Of a DNA stretch of 64,000 bases, positions 17,675-25,009 are shown one piece after another; position 1 is the stretch's first letter, and every line of letters begins with the position of its first letter. The translations under genes were made by a program, and so were the position numbers. The notes below the pieces were generated by a model. The model was not told the DNA's origin and did no database searches. It worked only from the letters and a program-made list of their open reading frames with translations. Source of the stretch: Mycolicibacterium grossiae (GTDB taxonomy: Bacteria > Actinomycetota > Actinomycetes > Mycobacteriales > Mycobacteriaceae); the NCBI RefSeq assembly GCF_008329645.1, contig NZ_CP043474.1, forward strand, positions 5,518,001 to 5,582,000, given 5' to 3'.

Positions 17675-19000
17675 TCACGGCAGCGCGTTGGGGCTGATCT
17701 CCTCCAGCATCTCGGTGACCAGCGCGGCGATCGGCGACCGCTCGCTGCGCAGCAGGGTGATGTGGGCGAACAGCGGGTGGCCCTTGAGCTTCTCGATGAC
17801 CGCCGCGACGCCGTCGTGGCGGCCGACGCGCAGGTTGTCGCGCTGGGCGACGTCGTGGGTCAGCACGACCCGCGACCCGGCGCCCAGGCGCGACAGCACG
17901 GTCAGCAGCACGTTGCGCTCCAGCGACTGCGCCTCGTCGACGATGACGAACGAGTCGTGCAGCGAGCGGCCGCGGATGTGGGTCAGCGGGAGCACCTCGA
18001 GCATGCCGCGGGAGAGGACCTCCTCGAGCACCGCGGGGCTGGCGAGCCCCTCGAGGGTGTCGAAGACGGCCTGCGCCCAGGGGCCCATCTTCTCGCTCTC
18101 GCTGCCGGGCAGGTAGCCGAGATCCTGTCCGCCGACGGCGTACAGCGGCCGGAACACGACCACCTTGCGCTGGGTCCGGCGTTCGAGGACGGCCTCCAGG
18201 CCCGCGCACAGCGCGAGCGCCGACTTGCCGGTGCCGGCCTTGCCGCCGAGCGAGACGATGCCGACCGACTCGTCGAGCAGCAGGTCCAGGGCGACGCGCT
18301 GTTCGGCTGACCTTCCCCGGAGGCCGAACACCTCCCGATCGCCGCGGACCAGCTGCACGCGCTTGTCGGCGTTGACCCGGCCGAGGGCGTGCGAGTTGCC
18401 ACCGAGAAGCCGAACGCCCGTGTGGCACGGCATGTTTCGCGCGTCCTCAAGGTCGATCTCGCCTTCGGCGAACAGCGTGTCGATCTCCTCGCCGGTCACG
18501 TCCACCTCGGCCATGCCCGTCCACCCCGACGTCACGACGTCCTGGGCGTGGTACTCGTCGGCCGCCAGCCCCACCGCGCCGGCCTTGACGCGCAGCGGGA
18601 TGTCCTTGCTGACGAGGGTGACGAGCTTGCCCTCGGCGGCGAGATTCGCTGCGCAGGTGAGGATTCGCGCGTCGTTGGTCTCGGTGCGGAACCCGGCGGG
18701 CAGGACCGACGGGTCGCTGTGGTTCAACTCGACCTGCAGCGTCCCGCCTTGCGTCCCAACGGGAATCGGCTGGTCCAGCCGTCCGTGCTCGAGGCGGAGG
18801 TCGTCGAACATGCGCAGGGCCTGCCGGGCGAACCACCCGAGTTCGTGGTGGTGGCGTTTGGCCTCCAGCTCGCTGATGACCACCAGGGGAACGATGACTT
18901 CGTGCTCGGCGAACCGCGTGAATGCCCAGGGATCGGACAGCAACACGGAGGTGTCGAGCACGTAGGTTCGGACGTCGGTCCGACCAGACGATTCAGTCAC
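17675..19000 (-). CDS. phoH2: PhoH2: PIN ribonuclease fused to PhoH ATPase/RNA helicase
   Basis: A 441-residue PhoH2 (ortholog of Rv1095), which unwinds and cleaves RNA. The N-terminal PIN domain (residues 1-150) keeps its acidic residues D16, E45, D110 and D133. The C-terminal PhoH domain has Walker A GGKAGTGKS (252-260), FRPLYAVGG, Walker B FVIVDEAQ and the LTHDVAQRDN motif. The GTG start at 19000 overlaps the stop of a short upstream ORF on the four bases GTGA, the arrangement described for phoAT-phoH2 in mycobacteria. Confidence 0.95.
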   Translation of the reverse strand: MTESSGRTDVRTYVLDTSVLLSDPWAFTRFAEHEVIVPLVVISELEAKRHHHELGWFARQALRMFDDLRLEHGRLDQPIPVGTQGGTLQVELNHSDPSVLPAGFRTETNDARILTCAANLAAEGKLVTLVSKDIPLRVKAGAVGLAADEYHAQDVVTSGWTGMAEVDVTGEEIDTLFAEGEIDLEDARNMPCHTGVRLLGGNSHALGRVNADKRVQLVRGDREVFGLRGRSAEQRVALDLLLDESVGIVSLGGKAGTGKSALALCAGLEAVLERRTQRKVVVFRPLYAVGGQDLGYLPGSESEKMGPWAQAVFDTLEGLASPAVLEEVLSRGMLEVLPLTHIRGRSLHDSFVIVDEAQSLERNVLLTVLSRLGAGSRVVLTHDVAQRDNLRVGRHDGVAAVIEKLKGHPLFAHITLLRSERSPIAALVTEMLEEISPNALP

Positions 19001-19128
19001 GTGGCGCTCCTTGAACCGCGCGGTCCCCGCACGGCCACCTCGGTGGACACCGCGGTACGAGGACCGGGGCCGGCCCCCTCGTCTCGACGACGGGTACCGC
19101 CCGGACAGCAGAGCATGTCGCTAGCCAT
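18997..19128 (-). CDS. PhoAT-like short ORF overlapping phoH2
   Basis: A 43-codon ORF begins MASDMLCCPGGTRRRDEG, ends with ACG-TGA, and overlaps phoH2 through GTGA. It is Arg/Gly-rich with a Cys-Cys pair. A TAGCGT -10-like box lies eight bases upstream of its ATG (19137-19142). In M. smegmatis and M. tuberculosis a short ORF, phoAT, is described as overlapping and co-transcribed with phoH2, moderating its toxicity. The position matches; sequence homology could not be tested. Codon 5 (ATG) is another possible start. Confidence 0.5.
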   Translation of the reverse strand: MASDMLCCPGGTRRRDEGAGPGPRTAVSTEVAVRGPRGSRSAT

Positions 19129-19191
19129 CCCCTGCGACGCTACCCCCGGTCGGGCGTGTCCGCCCTCCGGCACGCCGTGGCCGGAACGTGA

Positions 19192-20019
19192 CTACTGCGT
19201 TACGAATTCCCGAAGTTCGGGCTCGTCGGCGAGGCCCCATTCGGTGATGCGATCGGAGACGACCCGGCGCAGTGCGGCGGCGTCGAAGATGCCCGCCTCG
19301 GCGACCACGGCGACCTTGTCCTGATAGGCGTCGATGTCGGCGCCGACGCCCTCGAGCACGGCGGCCCGGCGGGCGATCGCGGCGACGGTCTCGGCGCGGT
19401 CGTAGGTCAGGCAGTGCGCGACGAGGTTGGCGAAGATCACCGTGTGGCGCTCCTCGTCCTTGGCGATCTTGCCCATCATCCGCTTGAGCACCGGCTCGTC
19501 GATCCGGTCCTCGAGGTTGCGGCAGAACACGGCGTGCTCGTGCTCGAAGAACGCCATGAACACCAGTGTCTCGATCTGGGTGTAGGTGTGGGCGCGGTAG
19601 CCCTTCATCACGTGCTCGACGCGGACGTCCTCGTTGGCCGACGGGTCGATCTCGCGGGTGACGACGAGGTAGTTGCGCAGCGCGACGGCGTGCAGGTGCT
19701 CCTCGGCGGTCCACCGGCCCAGGAAGCGGCCCCACTGCTCGTCGAGGATGAAGTGCTCGACGAGTTCGCGGTGGTAGCCGGCGAGGTTGTCCTTGGTGAT
19801 GAGCAGGATCTCGAGCGCGTCGGTGACGTGCTTGGGCAGCGTCACGTCCGACGGCTCCCAGTCCCGGCCGCCGAGGAAGGCGAAGTTCTCCCCTTTGTCC
19901 CACGGCACGTAGTCGTGGGCGAACCAGATCTCCTCGGTGTCGAGGTGGCGTCGCAGGTTCTCGGCGACGACGGGCTCGAGTTCGGCGGTCAGAGCGTTGG
20001 CGACGGGCTTGAGTGCCAT
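19192..20019 (-). CDS. desA2: Acyl-ACP desaturase DesA2
   Basis: A 275-residue di-iron acyl-[ACP] desaturase, exactly the length of M. tuberculosis DesA2 (Rv1094), implicated in mycolate precursor desaturation. Iron-ligand helices are visible: ENFAFLGGRDW region, WTAEEHLHAVALR (EExH) and KDEERHTVIFANL (second ExxH). The ATG 20019 lies six bases past a TACAGT box and aligns with the Rv1094 start; a longer frame to 20079 is unsupported. It is divergent from the phoAT promoter side only by orientation of its 3' end, and follows glyA on the same strand. Confidence 0.93.
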   Translation of the reverse strand: MALKPVANALTAELEPVVAENLRRHLDTEEIWFAHDYVPWDKGENFAFLGGRDWEPSDVTLPKHVTDALEILLITKDNLAGYHRELVEHFILDEQWGRFLGRWTAEEHLHAVALRNYLVVTREIDPSANEDVRVEHVMKGYRAHTYTQIETLVFMAFFEHEHAVFCRNLEDRIDEPVLKRMMGKIAKDEERHTVIFANLVAHCLTYDRAETVAAIARRAAVLEGVGADIDAYQDKVAVVAEAGIFDAAALRRVVSDRITEWGLADEPELREFVTQ

Positions 20020-20025
20020 GAAGTA

Positions 20026-20031
20026 ACTGTA
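20026..20031 (-). promoter_or_regulatory. Leaderless promoter -10 box (TACAGT)
   Basis: Six bases (GAAGTA on the plus strand) separate it from the desA2 ATG. It fixes the desA2 start at 20019. Confidence 0.55.
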
Positions 20032-20089
20032 ACCCGCCGACACACGTTCATTGAAATCCGGTGCGGTGTGTCCTTCCACCGCACGCGGA

Positions 20090-21565
20090 CTACAGCGTCA
20101 GGCCGGGGTACAGCGGGTTTGCGTTCAGCATCTCCGCCGACGCGGCGTGCACGCGCTGCGCCGTGCCGTCGGCGATCGTGTACTTCGCCTTCGACGGTCC
20201 GGCGGAGGCCTGCGTAGGGGTGGTGTTGCGCAGCACCTCCACCACCAGCTCGGCCACGCGGTCGAAGTCCTCGGCACCGAAGCCGCGCGTCGTCAGCGCC
20301 GGCGTGCCGAACCGGATGCCGCTCGAATACCAGGCGCCGTTCGGGTCGTTCGGGATGGCGTTGCGGTTGGTGACGATGCCGGCGTCGAGCAGCGCCGACT
20401 CGGCCTGCCGGCCGGTGAGCCCGTAGGACTGCACGTCGAGCAGCACGATGTGGTTGTCGGTGCCGCCGGTGACCAGGGTCGCGCCGCGCTTGGTGAACCC
20501 CTCGGCCAGCGCCTTGGCGTTGTCGGCGACGTTCTGCGCGTAGGTGCGGAACGCGGGCTGACGGGCCTCGGCGAGCGCGACGGCCTTCGCGGCCATCACG
20601 TGGCTCAGCGGGCCGCCGAGCACCATCGGGCAGCCCTTGTCGACGGCGGGCGCGTACTCCTCGGTGGCGAGCACCAGGCCGCCGCGCGGACCGCGCAGCG
20701 ACTTGTGCGTCGTGGTGGTCGTTACGTGCGCGTGCGGCACCGGGTCCTCGTCGCCGGTGAACACCTTGCCCGCGACCAGACCGGCGAAGTGCGCCATGTC
20801 GACCAGCAGGGTGGCGCCCACCTCGTCGGCGATCTCGCGCATCTTCGCGAAGTTCACCCGGCGCGGGTAGGCGGAGTAGCCCGCCACCAGGATCAGCGGC
20901 TTGAACTCGCGTGCCGCGGCGGCGACGGCGTCGTAGTCGATGAGCCCGCTCACCGGGTCCGTGCCGTAACTGCGCTGGTGGAACATCTTGCCGGAGATGT
21001 TCGGCCGGAAGCCGTGCGTGAGGTGACCGCCGGTGTCCAGGCTCATACCCAGCAGTCGCTGGTTGCCCAGCTGGTTGCGCAGCTTCTCCCAGTCGGCCTC
21101 GGAGAGGTCATTGACGTGCTTGGCGCCGAGTTCGGCCAGGCCGGGCGCCTCGATGCGGGTGGCGAGGATGGCCCAGAAGGCGACCAGGTTGGCGTCGATG
21201 CCGGAGTGCGGCTGCACGTAGGCGTACGGCGCGCCGAACAGCTCGCGGGCGTGCTCGGCCGCGAGTGCCTCGACGGTGTCGACGTTCTGGCAGGCGGCGT
21301 AGAACCGGTGCCCGACCGTGCCCTCGGCGTACTTGTCCGAGAACCAGGTGCCCATGGTGAGCAGCACCGCGGGCGACGCGTAGTTCTCGCTGGCGATGAG
21401 CTTCAGGGAGTCGCGCTGGTCGGCCAGCTCCTGGCGGGTGGCCGCCGCGATGCGGGGTTCGACCTGTTCGATGACCTCGAGGGCCGAGCGGTAGGCGGCG
21501 CTGGCGGTGACGGCGTACTCGGCGCCGAGGCCGTTCGACGGTGCGGTCACGGGTTCTGCGGTCAT
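20090..21565 (-). CDS. glyA: Serine hydroxymethyltransferase, long form
   Basis: Interconverts serine and glycine with tetrahydrofolate, using PLP. The PLP lysine is K288 in TTTTTHKSLRGPRGG; ASENYASPAVL, NVQPHSG-like YVQPHSG, VDMAHFAGLVA and PNDPNGAWYSSGIRFGTPAL are conserved. At 491 residues it is about 65 longer than M. tuberculosis GlyA1: there is an N-terminal extension of some 40 residues and an insert at about residues 131-170 (FWAILATRIEAPGLAELGAK). This long class also occurs in other actinobacteria. It sits in the glyA1 position between desA2 and coaA. Confidence 0.94.
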   Translation of the reverse strand: MTAEPVTAPSNGLGAEYAVTASAAYRSALEVIEQVEPRIAAATRQELADQRDSLKLIASENYASPAVLLTMGTWFSDKYAEGTVGHRFYAACQNVDTVEALAAEHARELFGAPYAYVQPHSGIDANLVAFWAILATRIEAPGLAELGAKHVNDLSEADWEKLRNQLGNQRLLGMSLDTGGHLTHGFRPNISGKMFHQRSYGTDPVSGLIDYDAVAAAAREFKPLILVAGYSAYPRRVNFAKMREIADEVGATLLVDMAHFAGLVAGKVFTGDEDPVPHAHVTTTTTHKSLRGPRGGLVLATEEYAPAVDKGCPMVLGGPLSHVMAAKAVALAEARQPAFRTYAQNVADNAKALAEGFTKRGATLVTGGTDNHIVLLDVQSYGLTGRQAESALLDAGIVTNRNAIPNDPNGAWYSSGIRFGTPALTTRGFGAEDFDRVAELVVEVLRNTTPTQASAGPSKAKYTIADGTAQRVHAASAEMLNANPLYPGLTL

Positions 21566-21632
21566 GGGTACGAGGGTAGTCCGAGGACACCCGCCGACCC
21601 ATCCCGCCTGCTGGTTCGCCGCCGTCGAGAAC

Positions 21633-22835
21633 TCAGGCGGCGCGCAGGGCCGACGGCATCAGCGGCTCGTCGAGCAGCCGCCGGAACCGCTCGGTCAGCG
21701 TGACCTCGGCCGGGCGCGCGTCGAGCCAGGTGCGCAGCAGCCGGTAACCCTCGACGTAGGTCGAGGTGTACGCGCGCCACAGCGGCGAGGACAGGAAGCG
21801 CAGGGACTGCCGGGCCCGGGCCTCGGTGGTCAGCGACCAGCGCTGCAGGTACGCCGCCACCTCGTCGACGTCGCGGTGTTCGTCGTGCAGCATCAGCGCG
21901 GCGTCCTGGCGGACGTCGGCGAGTGCGGCCGCCGCGGCCGAGATGGCCTCGGCGCGTTCGCCGTCGAAGCGCAGCCCCAGATCGGCGTAGATCTCGGCCG
22001 CCCAGGCACCCCACCCCGCGCCGACGACGGCGTAGAGCGCGAGGTCGGCGAGGCCCTCGGCCATCAGGCACTGCGGGGTGTTGACGAGGAAGATCGTCTG
22101 TTCGGCCTGCCCGTCGCGCGCCACCAGGCCGGCCTCCTTGCGGCAGTGCTCGGTGTGATGGCCGGGGTAGGACTCGTGGGCGACGAGCCGCGGCAGGTTG
22201 GACATCTGCTGCTTGAGGTCGGCGTTGACCGCCACGGTCGACTGGTAGTCGCCGCGGTAGTAGTTGAAGCCCGACCACGGCTTGTCGGTGACGATCTCGT
22301 AGTCGATGGTCTCGGTGTCGGGCAGCGGGTACTCCGCGCGCACCCGGTCGCGCAGTGCGCTGGAGAAGGCGTGGATGCATTCCTCGAGGCGCTCCGGCGG
22401 GATCTCCTCGCCGGAGCGGTAGGCCTGCATCCGGTCGGCCAGCGGGCCCGATCCGCCGAGCGCCTCGTCGAGCAGGCGGTGTGCGTCGCGGTAGCGGTCG
22501 GTGTCGCCCTTGACGATGTCGACGTCGAAGTAGGCGCGCACCTCGTCGACGAAGCCGACGTCCTCCCCGGCGAACTTGCGGCCGGCGCAGTCCAGCGCCC
22601 GCAGGTGCGCGGCGAGGTAGTCCACCCGCGCCGCGTCGAGCCCGTCGACCTGGTGCACCTCGGTCAGCAGCCGGCGGGCGTCGCGGGCCAGCGCCGCGGG
22701 CTCCGGGGCGGGTTCGTCGGCCACCTGGGCGCGCAGGGCGGGGTCGCCGGTGAACGAGTCGACGTAGCCCTCCTCGATCCGGTCGAACCGCAGGCCGAGC
22801 AGGAGGTAGTCGCGGATGACGGTGGTGGCGTCCAT
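21633..22835 (-). CDS. DUF885 family putative zinc metallopeptidase
   Basis: A 400-residue DUF885 protein with a helical fold related to M32-like peptidases. The motif HESYPGHHTEH supplies an HExxxxH-type zinc site, and a later glutamate-rich helix (MAEGLADLALYAV) would carry the third ligand. No signal peptide, so probably cytoplasmic; substrate unknown. The ATG at 22835 lies seven bases past a TACGCT box; a GTG at 22841 is possible but overlaps the expected transcript start. Its promoter side faces coaA across a 29-bp tandem repeat. Confidence 0.8.
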   Translation of the reverse strand: MDATTVIRDYLLLGLRFDRIEEGYVDSFTGDPALRAQVADEPAPEPAALARDARRLLTEVHQVDGLDAARVDYLAAHLRALDCAGRKFAGEDVGFVDEVRAYFDVDIVKGDTDRYRDAHRLLDEALGGSGPLADRMQAYRSGEEIPPERLEECIHAFSSALRDRVRAEYPLPDTETIDYEIVTDKPWSGFNYYRGDYQSTVAVNADLKQQMSNLPRLVAHESYPGHHTEHCRKEAGLVARDGQAEQTIFLVNTPQCLMAEGLADLALYAVVGAGWGAWAAEIYADLGLRFDGERAEAISAAAAALADVRQDAALMLHDEHRDVDEVAAYLQRWSLTTEARARQSLRFLSSPLWRAYTSTYVEGYRLLRTWLDARPAEVTLTERFRRLLDEPLMPSALRAA

Positions 22836-22842
22836 GCCCACG

Positions 22843-22848
22843 AGCGTA
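22843..22848 (-). promoter_or_regulatory. Leaderless promoter -10 box (TACGCT)
   Basis: Seven bases upstream of the DUF885 ATG. Its -35 region would fall in the tandem repeat beginning at 22868. Confidence 0.5.
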
Positions 22849-22867
22849 GGTGCAAGACTTGCCGGGC

Positions 22868-22947
22868 GACGGGAATGGTGCCGGGGCGAGCGGAGCGACG
22901 GGGATAGTGCCGGGGCGAGCGGAGCGACGGGGATAGTGCCGGGGCGA
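22868..22947. repeat. 29-bp tandem repeat, about 2.75 copies, in a divergent promoter region
   Basis: Units at 22868-22896, 22897-22925 and a partial unit from 22926 share GCCGGGGCGAGCGGAGCGAC and differ at only two positions. The array fills the gap between the DUF885 start (22835) and the coaA ribosome-binding site, like a mycobacterial VNTR. Confidence 0.85.
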
Positions 22948-22965
22948 CGGGCGAAATGGAGAGGG

Positions 22966-23904
22966 ATGGCGCGGACGAGCGAGCCGAGTCCATACGTCGA
23001 GTTCGACCGCAGTCAGTGGCGGTCGCTGCGCATGTCCACGCCGTTGAAGCTGACCGAGGCCGAGCTGCGGGGCCTGCGGGGCCTCGGCGAGCAGGTCGAT
23101 CTGCTGGAGGTCGAGGAGGTCTACCTCCCGCTCGCGCGCTTGATCCACCTGCAGGTCGCCGCCCGGCAGCGGCTCTACGCCTCGACCGCGGACTTCCTCG
23201 GCGAGCCGCATCAGAACCCGGATCGCCCGGTGCCGTTCATCATCGGCGTCGCCGGCAGCGTGGCGGTGGGCAAGTCGACGACCGCGCGTGTGCTGCAGGC
23301 ATTGCTGGCGCGCTGGGAGCACCACCCGCGGGTCGACCTGGTGACCACCGATGGCTTCCTCTACCCCAACGCCGAGTTGCGGCGCCGGAACCTGATGCAT
23401 CGCAAGGGTTTTCCGGAGAGTTATGACCGCCGGACCCTGATGCGCTTCGTCACCGCGGTGAAGGCCGGTTCCGACGAGGTGTTCGCGCCGGTGTACTCGC
23501 ACCTGCTGTACGACATCGTGCCGGGCGAGAAGATGATCACCCGGCATCCGGACATTCTCATTCTCGAGGGCCTCAACGTGTTGCAGACCGGCCCTGCGCT
23601 CATGGTGTCGGATCTCTTCGACTTCTCGGTCTACGTCGACGCGCGCATCGAGGACATCGAGGGCTGGTACGTGTCGCGGTTCCTGGCGATGCGTGCCGGC
23701 GCCTTCGCCGATCCGCAGTCGCACTTCCACCACTATTCGACGTTGACCGACGAGCAGGCGATCTTCGCCGCCCGAGACATCTGGAATTCGATCAACCGGC
23801 CGAACCTGATCGACAACATCCTGCCGACCCGGCCGCGCGCGACGCTGGTGCTGCGCAAGGACGCCGACCACTCCATCAACCGGCTGCGGCTCCGCAAACT
23901 GTGA
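22966..23904 (+). CDS. coaA: Type I pantothenate kinase
   Basis: A 312-residue CoaA, the same length as the M. tuberculosis enzyme (Rv1092c), phosphorylating pantothenate in the first step of CoA synthesis. P-loop GVAGSVAVGKST spans about residues 94-105; TTDGFLYPN, HRKGFPESYD and RPRATLVLRKDADHSINRL are conserved CoaA blocks. The ATG 22966 follows GGAGAGGG and starts MARTSEPSPYVEFDR, matching the ortholog. Its stop codon lies in the left arm of the hairpin at 23903. Confidence 0.97.
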   Translation: MARTSEPSPYVEFDRSQWRSLRMSTPLKLTEAELRGLRGLGEQVDLLEVEEVYLPLARLIHLQVAARQRLYASTADFLGEPHQNPDRPVPFIIGVAGSVAVGKSTTARVLQALLARWEHHPRVDLVTTDGFLYPNAELRRRNLMHRKGFPESYDRRTLMRFVTAVKAGSDEVFAPVYSHLLYDIVPGEKMITRHPDILILEGLNVLQTGPALMVSDLFDFSVYVDARIEDIEGWYVSRFLAMRAGAFADPQSHFHHYSTLTDEQAIFAARDIWNSINRPNLIDNILPTRPRATLVLRKDADHSINRLRLRKL

Positions 23905-23951
23905 TTTCTGCGCGCTTCCGTTCGGTGAGCGAACGAAAGCGCGCAGAAATC
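23903..23951. terminator. 22-bp hairpin between convergent coaA and next gene
   Basis: Arms 23903-23924 and 23930-23951 pair with one mismatch around the loop GTGAG. The stem starts GATTTCTGCGCGCTT. The coaA stop (23902-23904) overlaps its first bases and the converging gene stops at 23962, so it could terminate both. Its length also resembles a dispersed palindrome. Confidence 0.7.
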
Positions 23952-23961
23952 GCATGGGGAA

Positions 23962-24363
23962 TCAGGCGCGGAGGCGGCGCAGGCCGACGTACTGCAGGTC
24001 GGCCATGACCAGCGTGTAGACGCCGCTGGCGAGGGTGACGACGACGCCCACGGTGGTCAACGGCATGACGTCGGCGATCACCAGGATCACGGCACCGACG
24101 GTGAAGACCAGGTTCGCGGCGATCACCCAGATGCCGGGCACGCGGACGGCGGGACGGCGCGACAGCGCGTAGACGACGATTCCGTAGGCGACCAGGAAGG
24201 CGCTGAAGGCGTACTCGAACGCCGGGGTCGTGCCGGACCAGGCCGCGAGTCGCGGCGCGATCGCGAGGCCGGCCAGTCCGACGAGGCCGGAGCAGACGGC
24301 GTCGAGTCGCAGCGCGAAGCGCAGGAAGCCGTCCTTGGCAGTGGTGGGGAGCGTGGCGGTCAT
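23962..24363 (-). CDS. Small four-helix membrane protein (tandem paralogue 1)
   Basis: A 133-residue protein with four predicted helices (CSGLVGLAGLAIA, FSAFLVAYGIVVYAL, IWVIAANLVFTVGAVILVI, TVGVVVTLASGVYTLV). It is clearly paralogous to the next gene upstream: both share LRFALR-DA, LV-YG--VY, the ANLV helix, PLT--GV and LQY-G-RRL at equivalent positions. No known function or family was recognised. An AGAAAGG site precedes ATG 24363. This stretch is not in the M. tuberculosis coaA-Z-FPP-synthase interval, which holds PE/PE_PGRS genes instead. Confidence 0.72.
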   Translation of the reverse strand: MTATLPTTAKDGFLRFALRLDAVCSGLVGLAGLAIAPRLAAWSGTTPAFEYAFSAFLVAYGIVVYALSRRPAVRVPGIWVIAANLVFTVGAVILVIADVMPLTTVGVVVTLASGVYTLVMADLQYVGLRRLRA

Positions 24364-24470
24364 GGGATGTGCCTTTCTTCTTCGGTGGGGGTTGTGACGG
24401 GAAACCGGCGCGGGGTCCGCGAGCCCTGACCTCTCGGGGCGGCGCGGGCCCCGCACCGGTGGTGTGCGAG

Positions 24471-24878
24471 TCACGCCAGGCGGCGGACTCCGAGGTACTG
24501 CAGGCCGGCGAAACCGAGCGTCACCGCGACGGTGCCGAGCAGCAGCCCGACGCCGGTGGCGGTGAGCGGCAGGAGACCCGCGACGAGCACCGCGAGCGCG
24601 GCGACGGCGGCGACGACGTTGGCGAGCACGACGCCGATCCCCACCCGGCGCACGTCCGCGACGGCCGCGAGGACGTACAGCGTGGCGCCGTAGCCGACGA
24701 GCGCGGCCCCGGAGATCCACTCGGCGACGGCCGACAGCCCGGACATCCGTGAGAGCGGATCGGCGGCGAAGGCGACCAGCAGCCCGGTGCCGGCGCACAG
24801 GGTGGCGTCGGCCCGCAGGGCGAAGCGCAGCAGGGAGTCTGCGCTGTCGGTCAGTGGTCTGTGGGTGATGGCGGTCAT
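24471..24878 (-). CDS. Small four-helix membrane protein (tandem paralogue 2)
   Basis: A 135-residue paralogue of the neighbour at 23962, with the same order of four helices (TGLLVAFAADP, AALVGYGATLYVLA, VVLANVVAAVAALAVLVAG, VGLLLGTVAVTLGF) and the same ending LQYLGVRRL. GAGGAG precedes ATG 24878. The two genes lie 107 bp apart on the same strand, with a GC-rich inverted stretch between them. Function unknown; transport or quinone-like roles would be speculation. Confidence 0.72.
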   Translation of the reverse strand: MTAITHRPLTDSADSLLRFALRADATLCAGTGLLVAFAADPLSRMSGLSAVAEWISGAALVGYGATLYVLAAVADVRRVGIGVVLANVVAAVAALAVLVAGLLPLTATGVGLLLGTVAVTLGFAGLQYLGVRRLA

Positions 24879-25009
24879 GGCTGGCTCCTCGACGTTGAGG
24901 TGGTCCGGTGGACACCTCGAACCGTGCCTTTCGGAGCACTGCCAAATCGACGCCGGACGCTGCCAGACGCTGCCAACCGCAGGTCAGGGAACCGCGCGGC
25001 GGATGGACG

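Noticed and set aside
21566..21632. Glycine riboswitch ahead of glyA
   Set aside because: The upstream gap is only 67 bases and shows no aptamer-like structure.
22868..22947. CRISPR-like array
   Set aside because: Units are contiguous with no unique spacers and no cas genes nearby; it is a tandem repeat.
24364..24470. Extra small gene between the two four-helix proteins
   Set aside because: GC-rich inverted stretch with no start plus ribosome site; nothing codon-like.
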